A stretch of 64,000 nucleotides of DNA from Vibrio pelagius (GTDB lineage: Bacteria > Pseudomonadota > Gammaproteobacteria > Enterobacterales > Vibrionaceae): contig NZ_AP025504.1 in NCBI RefSeq assembly GCF_024347575.1, positions 372,001-436,000 on the forward strand. The letters are read 5' to 3'. The first letter of the stretch is position 1, and every line of letters starts with the position of its first letter. The position numbers and the translations under genes were made by a program. Shown piece after piece: positions 20,475-28,801 of the stretch. Below the pieces are notes generated by a model that was given only the letters and a program-made list of their open reading frames with translations, searched no databases and was not told the DNA's origin.

Positions 20475-21098
20475 ATGCTAAATAATTTAAAACTGCTACT
20501 AGTGACGATATGTAGTTTCTACTTAATGGGATGTGTTAGTCCGCTAACCGTTGAAGAGTCAGCTCCGAATGTCAATATCAATCAGAGTGTAGATGCCGTA
20601 TCTATCGCTGTTCTAGACCAGCGCCCATATGTTTTAGATGGTGACAAAACACCCGATTTTGAAGGCATTATTCGATCTGGCCTAGGCATTCCATATAGCC
20701 ATACCACGATAACTAAAGAGCCTATGGCAACTTATTTAGGTAACCGCTTAGAGTCGGGAATAAAACAAAAAGGCATTGATGTTGAACAACATAGAACAGA
20801 TACGGCTATGCAGTTCTCAAACCTGATGTCCAAACTTAAAGCTGACGGTAAACCGTCTATTATTGTCGTGCTGAAAGAGTGGAAATATGACTTTCACGCC
20901 TTTGCAGATTCATCTTGGTATGATGTAAATGTGACTGTCACCGACCGCACTGGCACCCAAACAATCACGAAGAATTACTCCGGCGAAAACGATATTCCCG
21001 ATAACGGAGCTATCATGAATGAGATGATGTTAATCTACAAAGCTCGTTTTGAAGAGATATTCTCCGACCCAGAATTACGAACTGTGATTGAAAACTAG
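20475..21098 (+). CDS. Lipoprotein of unknown function
   Basis: 207 aa with a lipoprotein signal: MLNNLKLLLVTICSFYLMGC, lipobox LMGC with Cys 20 followed by VSP. The mature part resembles the flagellar/YajG-like lipoprotein fold (VSIAVLDQRPYVLDG, then PMATYLGNRLESGIKQKG and a beta-rich LKEWKYDFHAF), but this is weak. Good ribosome site (GAGGAAAC). A strong terminator lies 4 nt after the stop, so it is monocistronic. Confidence 0.75.
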   Translation: MLNNLKLLLVTICSFYLMGCVSPLTVEESAPNVNINQSVDAVSIAVLDQRPYVLDGDKTPDFEGIIRSGLGIPYSHTTITKEPMATYLGNRLESGIKQKGIDVEQHRTDTAMQFSNLMSKLKADGKPSIIVVLKEWKYDFHAFADSSWYDVNVTVTDRTGTQTITKNYSGENDIPDNGAIMNEMMLIYKARFEEIFSDPELRTVIEN

Positions 21099-21101
21099 AA
21101 A

Positions 21102-21128
21102 AAAGGCGAACTTTCGAGTTCGCCTTTT
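21102..21128 (+). terminator. Terminator of the lipoprotein gene
   Basis: AAAGGCGAAC / GTTCGCCTTT with a TTTCGA loop and T-rich tail. Confidence 0.92.
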
Positions 21129-21358
21129 GTTTGCATGGAAAGTACTCTCACCGTATACGGAATTCACGATCAGTAGAATGAACCGCAAAGGAATTGTAAG
21201 CCCATTTAAGTGGTTTATTGTATAGACTAACTCCTTTTTGCAATACTCACTGTACTTCCACGCCCCTTCCGTGACAAATAGATTAGCTTACATTTGATGA
21301 CACAAAAAAATTTAACTTTTAGTTAATATGTAACTATCTGATTAACTGGGGTTAAACT

Positions 21359-21934
21359 ATGAGTAAAGGGTTTACGCTCATTGAGTTAATAGTCATTATT
21401 GTACTAATTGTCGTTCTAAGCGCTGTTTCAGCTCCAAGGTTTTTAAATGTAACCACTGATGCAAGAAACGCCGTTTTAAGTGGTATCAAAGGTGACATTG
21501 AATCTCAAATTGCAATTGTATACGGAAAGCTTGCAGTGGTTGGTCTTGAGGGAGAAAACGAGGATAATGACGCCCTTTTAACTGGTGGCGGCTATTTTGG
21601 CGATGAACCTGATTACAACCCATTCAAAGACATTTGTGGCCACGATTGCTACTTTATTTATGGTACACCAAGTGCAAGCGCAACAACGCTAAGCAGCCTG
21701 CTGCCCTCAGTTGGCCAAGATCAAGAAATCGTTTTTTCTGGTTATCACGCAAATGAGTGGCAATCTGATGGAGTTACCGGAACTAATGTTGTAGGCACTT
21801 TTTCATTCAAAGATAATGTCATCTTGAATGGAGAACCCGCGTTAAACAAGCTCAAAAAAGAATCCTGCTTTATTTGGTACTCTGGCGCTCGTAAAGAGCG
21901 TGACTACAAAATCGGTATTGTGCCATGCGATTAA
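21359..21934 (+). CDS. Orphan type IV prepilin-like protein
   Basis: 191 aa. The N-terminus MSKGFTLIELIVIIVLIVVL is a type III signal: cleavage by the prepilin peptidase after the Gly leaves a Phe start, with the conserved Glu at +5. The segment SAVSAPRFLNVTTDARNAVLSGIKGDIESQ is like MSHA-type pilins. Two Cys pairs follow (CGHDCYF near residue 94-98; CFIW and VPCD at the end). It stands alone, with no assembly genes nearby, so it would have to use the MSHA or type II secretion machinery elsewhere. The motif GCTTACATT lies about 70 bp upstream. Confidence 0.85.
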   Translation: MSKGFTLIELIVIIVLIVVLSAVSAPRFLNVTTDARNAVLSGIKGDIESQIAIVYGKLAVVGLEGENEDNDALLTGGGYFGDEPDYNPFKDICGHDCYFIYGTPSASATTLSSLLPSVGQDQEIVFSGYHANEWQSDGVTGTNVVGTFSFKDNVILNGEPALNKLKKESCFIWYSGARKERDYKIGIVPCD

Positions 21935-22016
21935 ACATAGCTCGTTGGGGACTATTTTAATGCGGTTAAGTGTCTAGCTAGGGATGCTGGTAACCACAGA
22001 CTAAGATTCTTATGTG

Positions 22017-22044
22017 ATGCGACTCGCTTAGAAGCAAGTCGCAT
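22017..22044. terminator. Bidirectional hairpin between convergent genes
   Basis: ATGCGACT...AGTCGCAT with an inner GCTT/AAGC extension, between the pilin gene and the minus-strand small lipoprotein. T-rich tracts flank only weakly. Confidence 0.6.
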
Positions 22045-22059
22045 TAACTAGACTTTTGT

Positions 22060-22356
22060 TTATTTGGTTTTCATTGGTTCACTATACCAAACGCCATTCT
22101 CATCTTGTCTTAGGCTTTCAGCATACGTCAAAACACCATTTTCAAACGTATAAGCTAAATGATAATTATCAGAATATTTATAGATGTATGAGATTGAGGT
22201 TTCACTGATGCTGGTAACTATATCAGGCTCTCCAAACTCACCACTTACCTCAATAGGCGTTGTTTTTCCTACCTCAAGAAAATTGAAGTCCTCACCGTTA
22301 ACACAACCAAACAATGTGGTTAGAGTGAGTAATGCAATACTAACCTTTATCTTCAT
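22060..22356 (-). CDS. Small lipoprotein, BamE/SmpA-like
   Basis: 98 aa. Lipoprotein signal MKIKVSIALLTLTTLFGC (lipobox LFGC, Cys 18). The mature part (FNFLEVGKTTPIEVSGEFGEPDIVTS, then ISYIYKYSDN and LAYTFENGVLTYAES) follows the alpha-alpha-beta-beta pattern of the SmpA/OmlA (BamE-like) fold: a helix that sets G-x-T, then GEP, then a two-strand sheet. It is probably an outer-membrane-associated lipoprotein; its role is unknown. Ribosome site GAGAGGAAG is good. The upstream motif GCTTACAAAG recurs in this region. Confidence 0.7.
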   Translation of the reverse strand: MKIKVSIALLTLTTLFGCVNGEDFNFLEVGKTTPIEVSGEFGEPDIVTSISETSISYIYKYSDNYHLAYTFENGVLTYAESLRQDENGVWYSEPMKTK

Positions 22357-22498
22357 AATTCTTCCTCTCTTTGATTTTAATCATAATAACTGTTTGATTT
22401 GTAATGAACGTAACGCTTTGTAAGCATCTGGTTCTTAATGCAACAAATTGAATTAACTTCTGTCTCATTGTTGTATTTGGATAAACGAGATTCTTGAA

Positions 22499-23653
22499 GT
22501 GAAAACAAAATTAGCCTTTTTATTTGGTTTGGCTCTCTCTGGTTGTAATGCCGGATCAAGTGCTAACAACACAATAAAACCTGTAACACCGGACACTACC
22601 GAAACCACTCTAACCGACAAGTATGATAGAGAAATGATCAGCCAGATAGCCAAGGCAAGTAAAACTCTTTCTGATGAAAAGATATGGTTTGACTATGGCA
22701 ACTGGTACAAATCAGCACCGATTTATATGCTTAGAATGGATGATGTAAATAACAAAGATCCATTAAAAGTATTTTTGTTTAACCCTGTTGAACCTGACAA
22801 ATCATTTCAGAAATTAGGGCAAAACGAATCATCCGGATTAGATACTTATCGTAATGATGTGAACATGCATCTAGCCAATGACAAGATCAATAAACTGAAT
22901 GGAATGTTTGATTTTGACTACAAATTTGAAAAAGGTGTTTATTACGCGCAAAAGTATCACAAACTGGAAATGAGTCCGAACAACGTTGATCACGGACATA
23001 AGACGATAGATAGGAACATTTCACTTAACATTCATGAGAATTTTCACAAGTACCAGATGAAAAACTTCAAGATCCCTAGCTCATTTGTTCAGGTCTTAGA
23101 TGGCTACCCAGTAAATGCTGAATTGATAGAGTTAAAGCTGTTGACCTTGCAAACTTTCAAAGGACTTCCCAAAAGCATAACTAAGAGCGAGGCGACAAGT
23201 TTATTGAAAAAATATGTTGCACTTACAAAAAAGCAGATTGAAATTGATACAAGTGAGAAGAGACTTGTTGAAAATATGGGGCTATGGCAAGAGCTGACCG
23301 AAGGATCAGCAAAATATGTTGAAACAGTGGCTATCAGAAAAATGTTTGCTCATGCAAAAGACTCAACATTTGTATACAGCTGGTTTTTAGAGAATGAATA
23401 TAAAACAGCTAAAGAGGTAAAAGAGCAATTTGGGTTTGGGATTTTTTACGAAACAGGCGCAGCTGCGATCTGGTTGCTTAATCAAGCTGGATATGATTTG
23501 AAGAAGCTAGAGAGTGGTGTTTCGCCGTATCAAGCAGCCACTGAATTACTAGGTGATAGTTTTGATTATGATCTCGAACTGCTCAACGTTTACGCCACAA
23601 CACCGAACGCTAACGAGATTAAATACAAAGCTAAAGAATTGGCTAGATTATAA
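22499..23653 (+). CDS. Lipoprotein with gluzincin-like zinc peptidase motif
   Basis: 384 aa; GTG start at 22499. Signal MKTKLAFLFGLALSGC with lipobox LSGC, so a lipoprotein. The mature domain has HEXXH at H179-E180-N-F-H183 (SLNIHENFHKY) and, 85 residues later, ELTEGSAKYVE with Glu 268; this is the spacing and context of a gluzincin (HEXXH plus a third Glu ligand). I do not recognise a named family. Inferred role: a cell-envelope-anchored metallopeptidase. No inhibitor or partner gene adjoins it. A terminator follows 6 nt after the stop. Confidence 0.65.
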   Translation: MKTKLAFLFGLALSGCNAGSSANNTIKPVTPDTTETTLTDKYDREMISQIAKASKTLSDEKIWFDYGNWYKSAPIYMLRMDDVNNKDPLKVFLFNPVEPDKSFQKLGQNESSGLDTYRNDVNMHLANDKINKLNGMFDFDYKFEKGVYYAQKYHKLEMSPNNVDHGHKTIDRNISLNIHENFHKYQMKNFKIPSSFVQVLDGYPVNAELIELKLLTLQTFKGLPKSITKSEATSLLKKYVALTKKQIEIDTSEKRLVENMGLWQELTEGSAKYVETVAIRKMFAHAKDSTFVYSWFLENEYKTAKEVKEQFGFGIFYETGAAAIWLLNQAGYDLKKLESGVSPYQAATELLGDSFDYDLELLNVYATTPNANEIKYKAKELARL

Positions 23654-23658
23654 AAACC

Positions 23659-23684
23659 AAGCCCTGATTAACCAGGGCTTAGTA
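23659..23684 (+). terminator. Terminator of the gluzincin-like lipoprotein gene
   Basis: AAGCCCTG / CAGGGCTT stem with a short ATTAAC loop; T-rich tail is weak. Confidence 0.75.
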
Positions 23685-23914
23685 TCTTCTGATTTACGAT
23701 TAAAAAATAACGTCTCTTATGTAGTAGAAAATAAGAACATCTAAGCCTGCCTTGTATCAAAGCTAGTACATAAACCTATACTTATCTTTTTCACAAATAT
23801 TAGCATATCAACTATCCCAAAAAAATTGGTCGCCTAAGTTATCCATGACTTTTTCGACAATCTAACTTCTAATTCCCGCTAAGTTAAATCTAATCATCAG
23901 TGCTTTCCAAATAA

Positions 23915-24088
23915 TACCAATCACAGTAAATAGGTGATCAAAAATAGCGCAGGAAAAAGGCTTGAGAACAAGGCAGTTTTTCTGCAACAGAGAGTTTCGA
24001 TAAGTAGTTATTCTACAATCAAAAATTCTAACGCAGTTATCGAGCATTTTAACAAGCTAGGATGAGCAATTATTTACTACGATTGGTA
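23915..24088. repeat. MITE-like repeat, copy 1
   Basis: About 174 bp, bounded by 18-bp terminal inverted repeats (TACCAATCACAGTAAATA at left and, reading in from the right, TACCAATCGTAGTAAATA). No coding capacity. The second copy, in reverse orientation, lies at 37095-37254. The two are nearly identical outside a short internal difference. It lies in the 667-base gene-free interval before the trimeric autotransporter gene. Confidence 0.8.
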
Positions 24089-24319
24089 TAATTAAGCATC
24101 AAAGAAATATAGCTTTATAGGTACCACAAAGGGGTCTACAGTCCACATCCTTACCTCAATATAAATTCACTTAACCTATACTTACAAAGCAAAAGTACGC
24201 TTACAAATATAGAGTTGTTTACGATGAGAATCTACTTATACTCCCACTCCGCCAATAAGGTGACATTTTTTTGTCATGTCTATTATTTGGCATATTTAAT
24301 TAACAGAGTATTACAAAAA

Positions 24320-25756
24320 ATGAAAAAAACTATTCTATCCCTAGCAATCACATCCATCTCAACATCTTCACTTGCTGCCGTAGACTTCGAAACCAACAAA
24401 CGAATTGAATATGCAACTAATACAGCTATAGCGGCTCAAATTAAGACACTAGAAAATGACAAGCGTATTAGTGGGGTCAAAAATAACGTAGATCATGTTG
24501 GCGGTATCGCGCTGAAAAACAAGAAAGCAATTGCGTCTGTTGTAAGCCAAGTTCACGACCAAAACCAACAGCAAGATCTAAGAATCCACGCGAACTTAAA
24601 AGCAACGTCAAGTAACCGCCAAAGCCTTATTGATCTTTCGAAAACAGCTGTGTCTGCTCACAAACGTTCTGACCGTGCTATCAATTTAGCAAGTGAGGCA
24701 ATTATCAAAGCTGATAATAACAACATCATTGCAACTACTGCTGACAGTAAAGCAAATGAGTCCCTATACAAAGCCAACCGAAACACTGAAATTAACACTA
24801 ACCAGCAAAAACAGATTGATGCAACCAACACAAAACTTAATAAAGTTGGGGAATATGTTTACAAGAACTACGTAAAGAAAGATGAAGTTATTAAATCTGT
24901 TGATTTCAAAGTCAACTCAAAGCACGACGCAAAACAGTATCTAGAGATCGGAGATAACCGCCTCGCAGCTGCAAACAATAAAACCAAGCTAAAGAAACAT
25001 GACCAACGCATCACTAAACTTGAAAGCTACCACAACGATAGTATGGCTGAATTACGTTCTACTGCTTTTACTATTGATACAAAAGTTCAAGCACATAATA
25101 CTGAGATTCAAAACATTGCCGTATCATCAACAAGAAATACCACAGATGTTTCAAAGCTAAAGAATGACCTTAATGAACTAAGCAAAGGCGTAACTACAAA
25201 CTATGTTGATATCCAGGAGAACACAGCAACTATAAACAAAAACACGACTGCTATCGCTAAAATTCACAGCCAGGTTACTGACAACAGTGAAGACTTAGAT
25301 CAAATGTCTCATGCACTAGTGGGTGATAAACAAACCGATGAACAGATTCAAACTAAACTTGCTAAACTATCAAAGGGTAACATTGTTGATTCAGTGAACA
25401 ATAACCATAACCTAATTAATCAACATTCGGCTTACCACGTTCAAAAGAATCAAACTCAAGATAAGGCAATCGCTAAAAACAGCGCTGATATCGCAGATTT
25501 ACGTAGTGACTTTGAGCGCCAAGCAACACAAACTAACCAAGCATTTGCTGCAATTGCTGCGATGAACAACATTCCTCTAGTTACTGGTACTGATTTCTCA
25601 ATGGGTGCTGGCGTTGGTTATTACAATTCAGAGTCCGCTGTTTCAGTTGGTGGCAACTACAACGTGACAGAAAACGTTACTATTAAAGCTTCGATTGCTG
25701 GTAATGCTAACAATTGGCAGCCGATTGTAGGTGCAGGTGTGGCGGTAGGTTGGTAA
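24320..25756 (+). CDS. Trimeric autotransporter adhesin (YadA-like)
   Basis: 478 aa. Signal peptide MKKTILSLAITSISTSSLA. The passenger (about 20-400) is Asn/Lys/Asp-rich with heptad-like repeats (for example NNKTKLKKHDQRITKLES, STRNTTDVSKLKNDLNE), indicating a long trimeric coiled-coil stalk without obvious globular heads. The last about 70 residues (FAAIAAMNNIPLVTGTDFSM...AVSVGGNYNVTENVTIKAS...VGAGVAVGW) are a YadA-type anchor that forms the outer-membrane barrel. The ATG at 24320 is the only one that gives a signal peptide. It overlaps the next gene by one base (TAATG). Likely an adhesin. Confidence 0.85.
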   Translation: MKKTILSLAITSISTSSLAAVDFETNKRIEYATNTAIAAQIKTLENDKRISGVKNNVDHVGGIALKNKKAIASVVSQVHDQNQQQDLRIHANLKATSSNRQSLIDLSKTAVSAHKRSDRAINLASEAIIKADNNNIIATTADSKANESLYKANRNTEINTNQQKQIDATNTKLNKVGEYVYKNYVKKDEVIKSVDFKVNSKHDAKQYLEIGDNRLAAANNKTKLKKHDQRITKLESYHNDSMAELRSTAFTIDTKVQAHNTEIQNIAVSSTRNTTDVSKLKNDLNELSKGVTTNYVDIQENTATINKNTTAIAKIHSQVTDNSEDLDQMSHALVGDKQTDEQIQTKLAKLSKGNIVDSVNNNHNLINQHSAYHVQKNQTQDKAIAKNSADIADLRSDFERQATQTNQAFAAIAAMNNIPLVTGTDFSMGAGVGYYNSESAVSVGGNYNVTENVTIKASIAGNANNWQPIVGAGVAVGW

Positions 25757-26037
25757 TGACATTAGATACTCTTTTAGCGCTTGCACGTTTGCTAGAACTA
25801 AATGTAAGTGATTCGAATGTTCGAGCTTGCATTGTCGCAGCTTATTATCATGATGGTGATAACAATGTTGAATATGAACAAGCTCTACTATCCGCTTACA
25901 GGTCGCAGAACCTAGTATTACTTAACGCGGTGAAGAATACCCAAAAATACAAAGAGCTGACATCATTGCTTGACGCGAAAAGTTGTAAAAAACGACGCAA
26001 CAATATGCCAACTCAAATAATGCAATATCACTTCTAG
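25756..26037 (+). CDS. Small protein translationally coupled to the autotransporter
   Basis: 93 aa, unknown. The start ATG shares the last base of the autotransporter stop (TAATG). Sequence begins MTLDTLLALARLLELNVSDS and is mainly helical, with no signal peptide or membrane segment, and ends in a basic KKRRNN stretch. Strict coupling to the adhesin suggests a cytoplasmic function linked to it, such as a regulator or chaperone-like role, but no homology is evident to me. Confidence 0.55.
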   Translation: MTLDTLLALARLLELNVSDSNVRACIVAAYYHDGDNNVEYEQALLSAYRSQNLVLLNAVKNTQKYKELTSLLDAKSCKKRRNNMPTQIMQYHF

Positions 26038-26227
26038 TGATTACGCGTCCCTACTCAACTATTATGCTTTAGACTTACGAGAGGGGCGCACTAACCAATT
26101 GAAGAAACCGATAGACTATAAATAATGATTGGACACGTTATCCCTATTTGTTTGTATTACCTAGGTTTTCTTCCTATTGGAATCATTTGACAGTGATTGC
26201 TCGTTCATTAAAACTATAAATATTATC

Positions 26228-26374
26228 ATGCCTCAATTAAAAAGTTGTTCTCGTTGCGAGAAAGTAACAATATTCAAAAGAATTAGAAGAACTAGACTAC
26301 AGCGTTTTTTTAACACTGCATCAATACGCTTACAATGTACGGGATGTAATCGAAAGAAGTTATTCAAATTATAA
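26228..26374 (+). CDS. Small zinc-ribbon protein
   Basis: 48 aa from the ATG at 26228 (MPQLKSCSRCEKVTIFKRIR). Two Cys pairs, CSRC near residue 7-10 and CTGC near residue 39-42, about 28 residues apart and separated by basic residues, fit a zinc ribbon. No ribosome site of note. Highly basic, so nucleic-acid binding is possible. Not recognised. Confidence 0.45.
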   Translation: MPQLKSCSRCEKVTIFKRIRRTRLQRFFNTASIRLQCTGCNRKKLFKL

Positions 26375-26378
26375 TAAA

Positions 26379-26401
26379 AAGCCCCGGCCATAAGGCTAGG
26401 G
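26379..26401 (-). terminator. Terminator of the protease operon, interrupted by an IS
   Basis: Read on the minus strand, CCTAGCC TTAT GGCCGGGG forms a stem followed by CTTTTTATT. The IS481-type element inserted at its upstream edge, and the 7-bp target duplication (GCTAGGG) restores most of the stem. It is the natural end of the minus-strand operon starting at 29478. Confidence 0.6.
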
Positions 26402-27607
26402 TGTACTAATTCAGACCTGATCTGACAGTTACCCACTCTTCGACTCGGTGCCTGTCAGGTTATATCTGGGCTAGATTCTTTTCAGCCCAGATTGATTTCC
26501 CATCCTCTAATGTTTCTATCGGTGTTCTGCCGCAGCACATTTTTCCTTGATGAGTACGATGATTGTTGTAGTAGTCCATCCATTCGTCCAGATCTTTCTG
26601 TAACTCTTCCATTGAGCCATACAGTTTCTTTCTGAATGTCACTTGGTAGAACTCATTCAATATGGTCTTGTGAAAGCGTTCGCAGATACCATTTGTCTGT
26701 GGCGACATCGCTTTAGTTTTAGTGTGGTCGATATCATTAATGGCTAGATAGAGCTGGTAATCATGTTGTTCAACACGACCGCAGTATTCAGTGCCTCGGT
26801 CAGTTAAGATTCGCAGCATTGGCAGCTCATGAGCCTCGAAGAACGGTAGAACCTTGTCATTCAACATGTCCGCCGCGGTGATTGGTGTTTTGGTCGTGTA
26901 GAGCTTGGCGAAGGCGACTTTGCTGTAGGTATCAACGAACGTCTGCTGATAGATGCGTCCAACACCTTTAAGGTTACCAACATAAAACGTGTCTTGAGAG
27001 CCGAGATAACCTGGGTGCGCGGTTTCTATCTCACCACAAGCTTCGTCGTCGTGCTTCTTGCGCTCAAGGGCAGCAACTTGCTCGTCTGTTAGGATGATAC
27101 CGTTCTCAGCGACCTGTTTTTCTAACGCACTAAGGCGTTTTTTGAAGTTTTCTAAGTCATTACGAAGCCAGATTGAACGCACACCACTTGGAGAGATAAA
27201 CACGCCCAGTTTACGTAGCTCATTGCTTGTTCGAACTTGCCCATGAGCTGGAAAGTCTATGGCGTATTTGAGAACGGCTTGCTCAGTTTCGCTATCGACT
27301 CGATTCTTCAGGTTTGGTGTTCTTCGACTTTGGTTAATCAGAGCATCAATACCCCCAGTTTCGACTAACTCTTGATAACGATAGAAAGTATCTCTTGATA
27401 CGCCCATGACCTTGCAGGCTTTTGATACATTGCCGAGTTCTTCTGCAAGATTGAGAAGGCCAGCTTTGTGTTTGATGATTGGATTGCTAGTATGAAGCAT
27501 GAGAGTTACCTCTTATTGTCTTTGATTAGTGATTAAGCACCTTTAATCAAAGTGGGTAACTCTCTTCTTTTCAAATTGAAGTGTCAGATCTAGTCGGAAC
27601 TAATACA
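26402..27607 (-). mobile_element. IS481-type insertion sequence, complete
   Basis: 1206 bp. Both ends start TGTA and run inwards as imperfect inverted repeats (TGTACTAATTCAGACC versus TGTATTAGTTCCGACT, then a shared GATCTGACA). The 7-bp sequence GCTAGGG is repeated directly outside both ends (26395-26401 and 27608-27614). The transposase is intact, so the insertion looks recent. Confidence 0.88.
26460..27500 (-). CDS. IS481-family transposase
   Basis: 346 aa DDE transposase. N-terminal helix-turn-helix (LAEELGNVSKACKVMGVSRDTFYRYQELVE), then the integrase catalytic core with FYVGNLKG...TFVDTYSKVAFAKLY, MLRILTDRGTEYCG and a C-terminal ERFHKTILNEFYQV segment that carries the last acidic residue of the DDE triad. 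Length and motifs are complete for the family. It sits within the IS ends at 26402 and 27607. Confidence 0.92.
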   Translation of the reverse strand: MLHTSNPIIKHKAGLLNLAEELGNVSKACKVMGVSRDTFYRYQELVETGGIDALINQSRRTPNLKNRVDSETEQAVLKYAIDFPAHGQVRTSNELRKLGVFISPSGVRSIWLRNDLENFKKRLSALEKQVAENGIILTDEQVAALERKKHDDEACGEIETAHPGYLGSQDTFYVGNLKGVGRIYQQTFVDTYSKVAFAKLYTTKTPITAADMLNDKVLPFFEAHELPMLRILTDRGTEYCGRVEQHDYQLYLAINDIDHTKTKAMSPQTNGICERFHKTILNEFYQVTFRKKLYGSMEELQKDLDEWMDYYNNHRTHQGKMCCGRTPIETLEDGKSIWAEKNLAQI

Positions 27608-27628
27608 GCTAGGGCTAACATCAATATA

Positions 27629-28801
27629 TTACTGTTCCACCGTTTTAACCAAAAAATGATCTATAGTTAAATTTTCACTCGGCTCAATCAATCTAAACTC
27701 GACTTTCACTAAGTCGCCTTTAGCTTTAAATTGGTTTAAAGTAAGTTTTAAATCTTGATCCGTTGCATCTATATTGTGCGCAACCTGGCGGCCATCGATA
27801 AACACATCAAAAGGCTTTTGCCCTCTTTCTATTACTGTTTCAATTGTATAGCTGTCGCCCTCTACAGCATAAAATACACTTTGAATGCTTCCGTCACTTA
27901 GCCATTTTGTTTCGTTGAAATCGACGTTGCCAGCGCGCCAGTAAGAATAAAACGCATGTAAGTTATCAATATCGTTTTGTGTTTCCGGCGTCCATTTAAC
28001 CACATCAAAATCAATTGGCTCTACATAGCTAAAGCCATGCTCTTTCATTGTCTTGTGAATGAATGGTAGGCGCGCTATCACATCATCAAATGTGTCAGTC
28101 CAGCCACCGATTTCACTAGTACCATACTGCAAACCAATCTCACCGATTAAGTATAGTTCACCGTCTCTTTCAATCGTGATACCTGAACCTGAATCACCAT
28201 GAATTGAAAGCCAATTTAAGTTAGTCTTTTCTAATGTATTGAAATCATATGAATATTCAGCAAGCCAACGGTCCTCATATTCACTGTGCATCACCTGTTT
28301 AGTTCCACCGTTTCTGTGGTTGTAATTGCCGTAACCGATTTGATTAACCTCGTAAACTTTCGAGTAATCAAACATCCCCTCTTTAGGCAGCTTTGCTGGC
28401 TTAATATCTGTGATTGGCGTATCTAGTCGAACAAGAGCGAAATCACCAAAACCGCGATCATTTTTATATGGGAAATTGTATTCTCCAAATTGACCAGCCG
28501 GATCAGTGCTGGCTACCTTCCGCTTTATCTGCTGATAAACACCCTTTTCATCTTTCTCATATGAATAACAAGTAACCGTGTTTTGATATCCATCAGACTT
28601 AGAACCGCTTACATGGCTTGCAGTGACTACCCAAAACGGATCAATTAGCGTTGCTGAACCTGCATTCATGTGGCACGCAAAATCAAACTTTGATTGTAAT
28701 GCAAATTCTTTGTGCTGTTGAACTGAACGATCAAATCTCGTCAAACCAGCGTTTACAGAAAGTGAGGCTAAGACCGCCGTTGCAATTAATAGCTTTTTCA
28801 T
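27629..28801 (-). CDS. Secreted trypsin-like serine protease
   Basis: 390 aa. Signal peptide MKKLLIATAVLASLSVNA. An S1 protease domain (about 25-250) has the full triad: VVTASHVSG (H63), RGFGDFALVRLD (D120) and IHGDSGSGI (S204). A Cys pair (C43 and C79) lies near the active site. After about 265 there is a beta-rich C-terminal domain of about 120 residues (ETKWLSDGSIQSVFYAVEG...) that may bind a substrate or surface. Its ATG overlaps the stop of the upstream gene by one base, and both are probably exported together. Confidence 0.85.
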   Translation of the reverse strand: MKKLLIATAVLASLSVNAGLTRFDRSVQQHKEFALQSKFDFACHMNAGSATLIDPFWVVTASHVSGSKSDGYQNTVTCYSYEKDEKGVYQQIKRKVASTDPAGQFGEYNFPYKNDRGFGDFALVRLDTPITDIKPAKLPKEGMFDYSKVYEVNQIGYGNYNHRNGGTKQVMHSEYEDRWLAEYSYDFNTLEKTNLNWLSIHGDSGSGITIERDGELYLIGEIGLQYGTSEIGGWTDTFDDVIARLPFIHKTMKEHGFSYVEPIDFDVVKWTPETQNDIDNLHAFYSYWRAGNVDFNETKWLSDGSIQSVFYAVEGDSYTIETVIERGQKPFDVFIDGRQVAHNIDATDQDLKLTLNQFKAKGDLVKVEFRLIEPSENLTIDHFLVKTVEQ

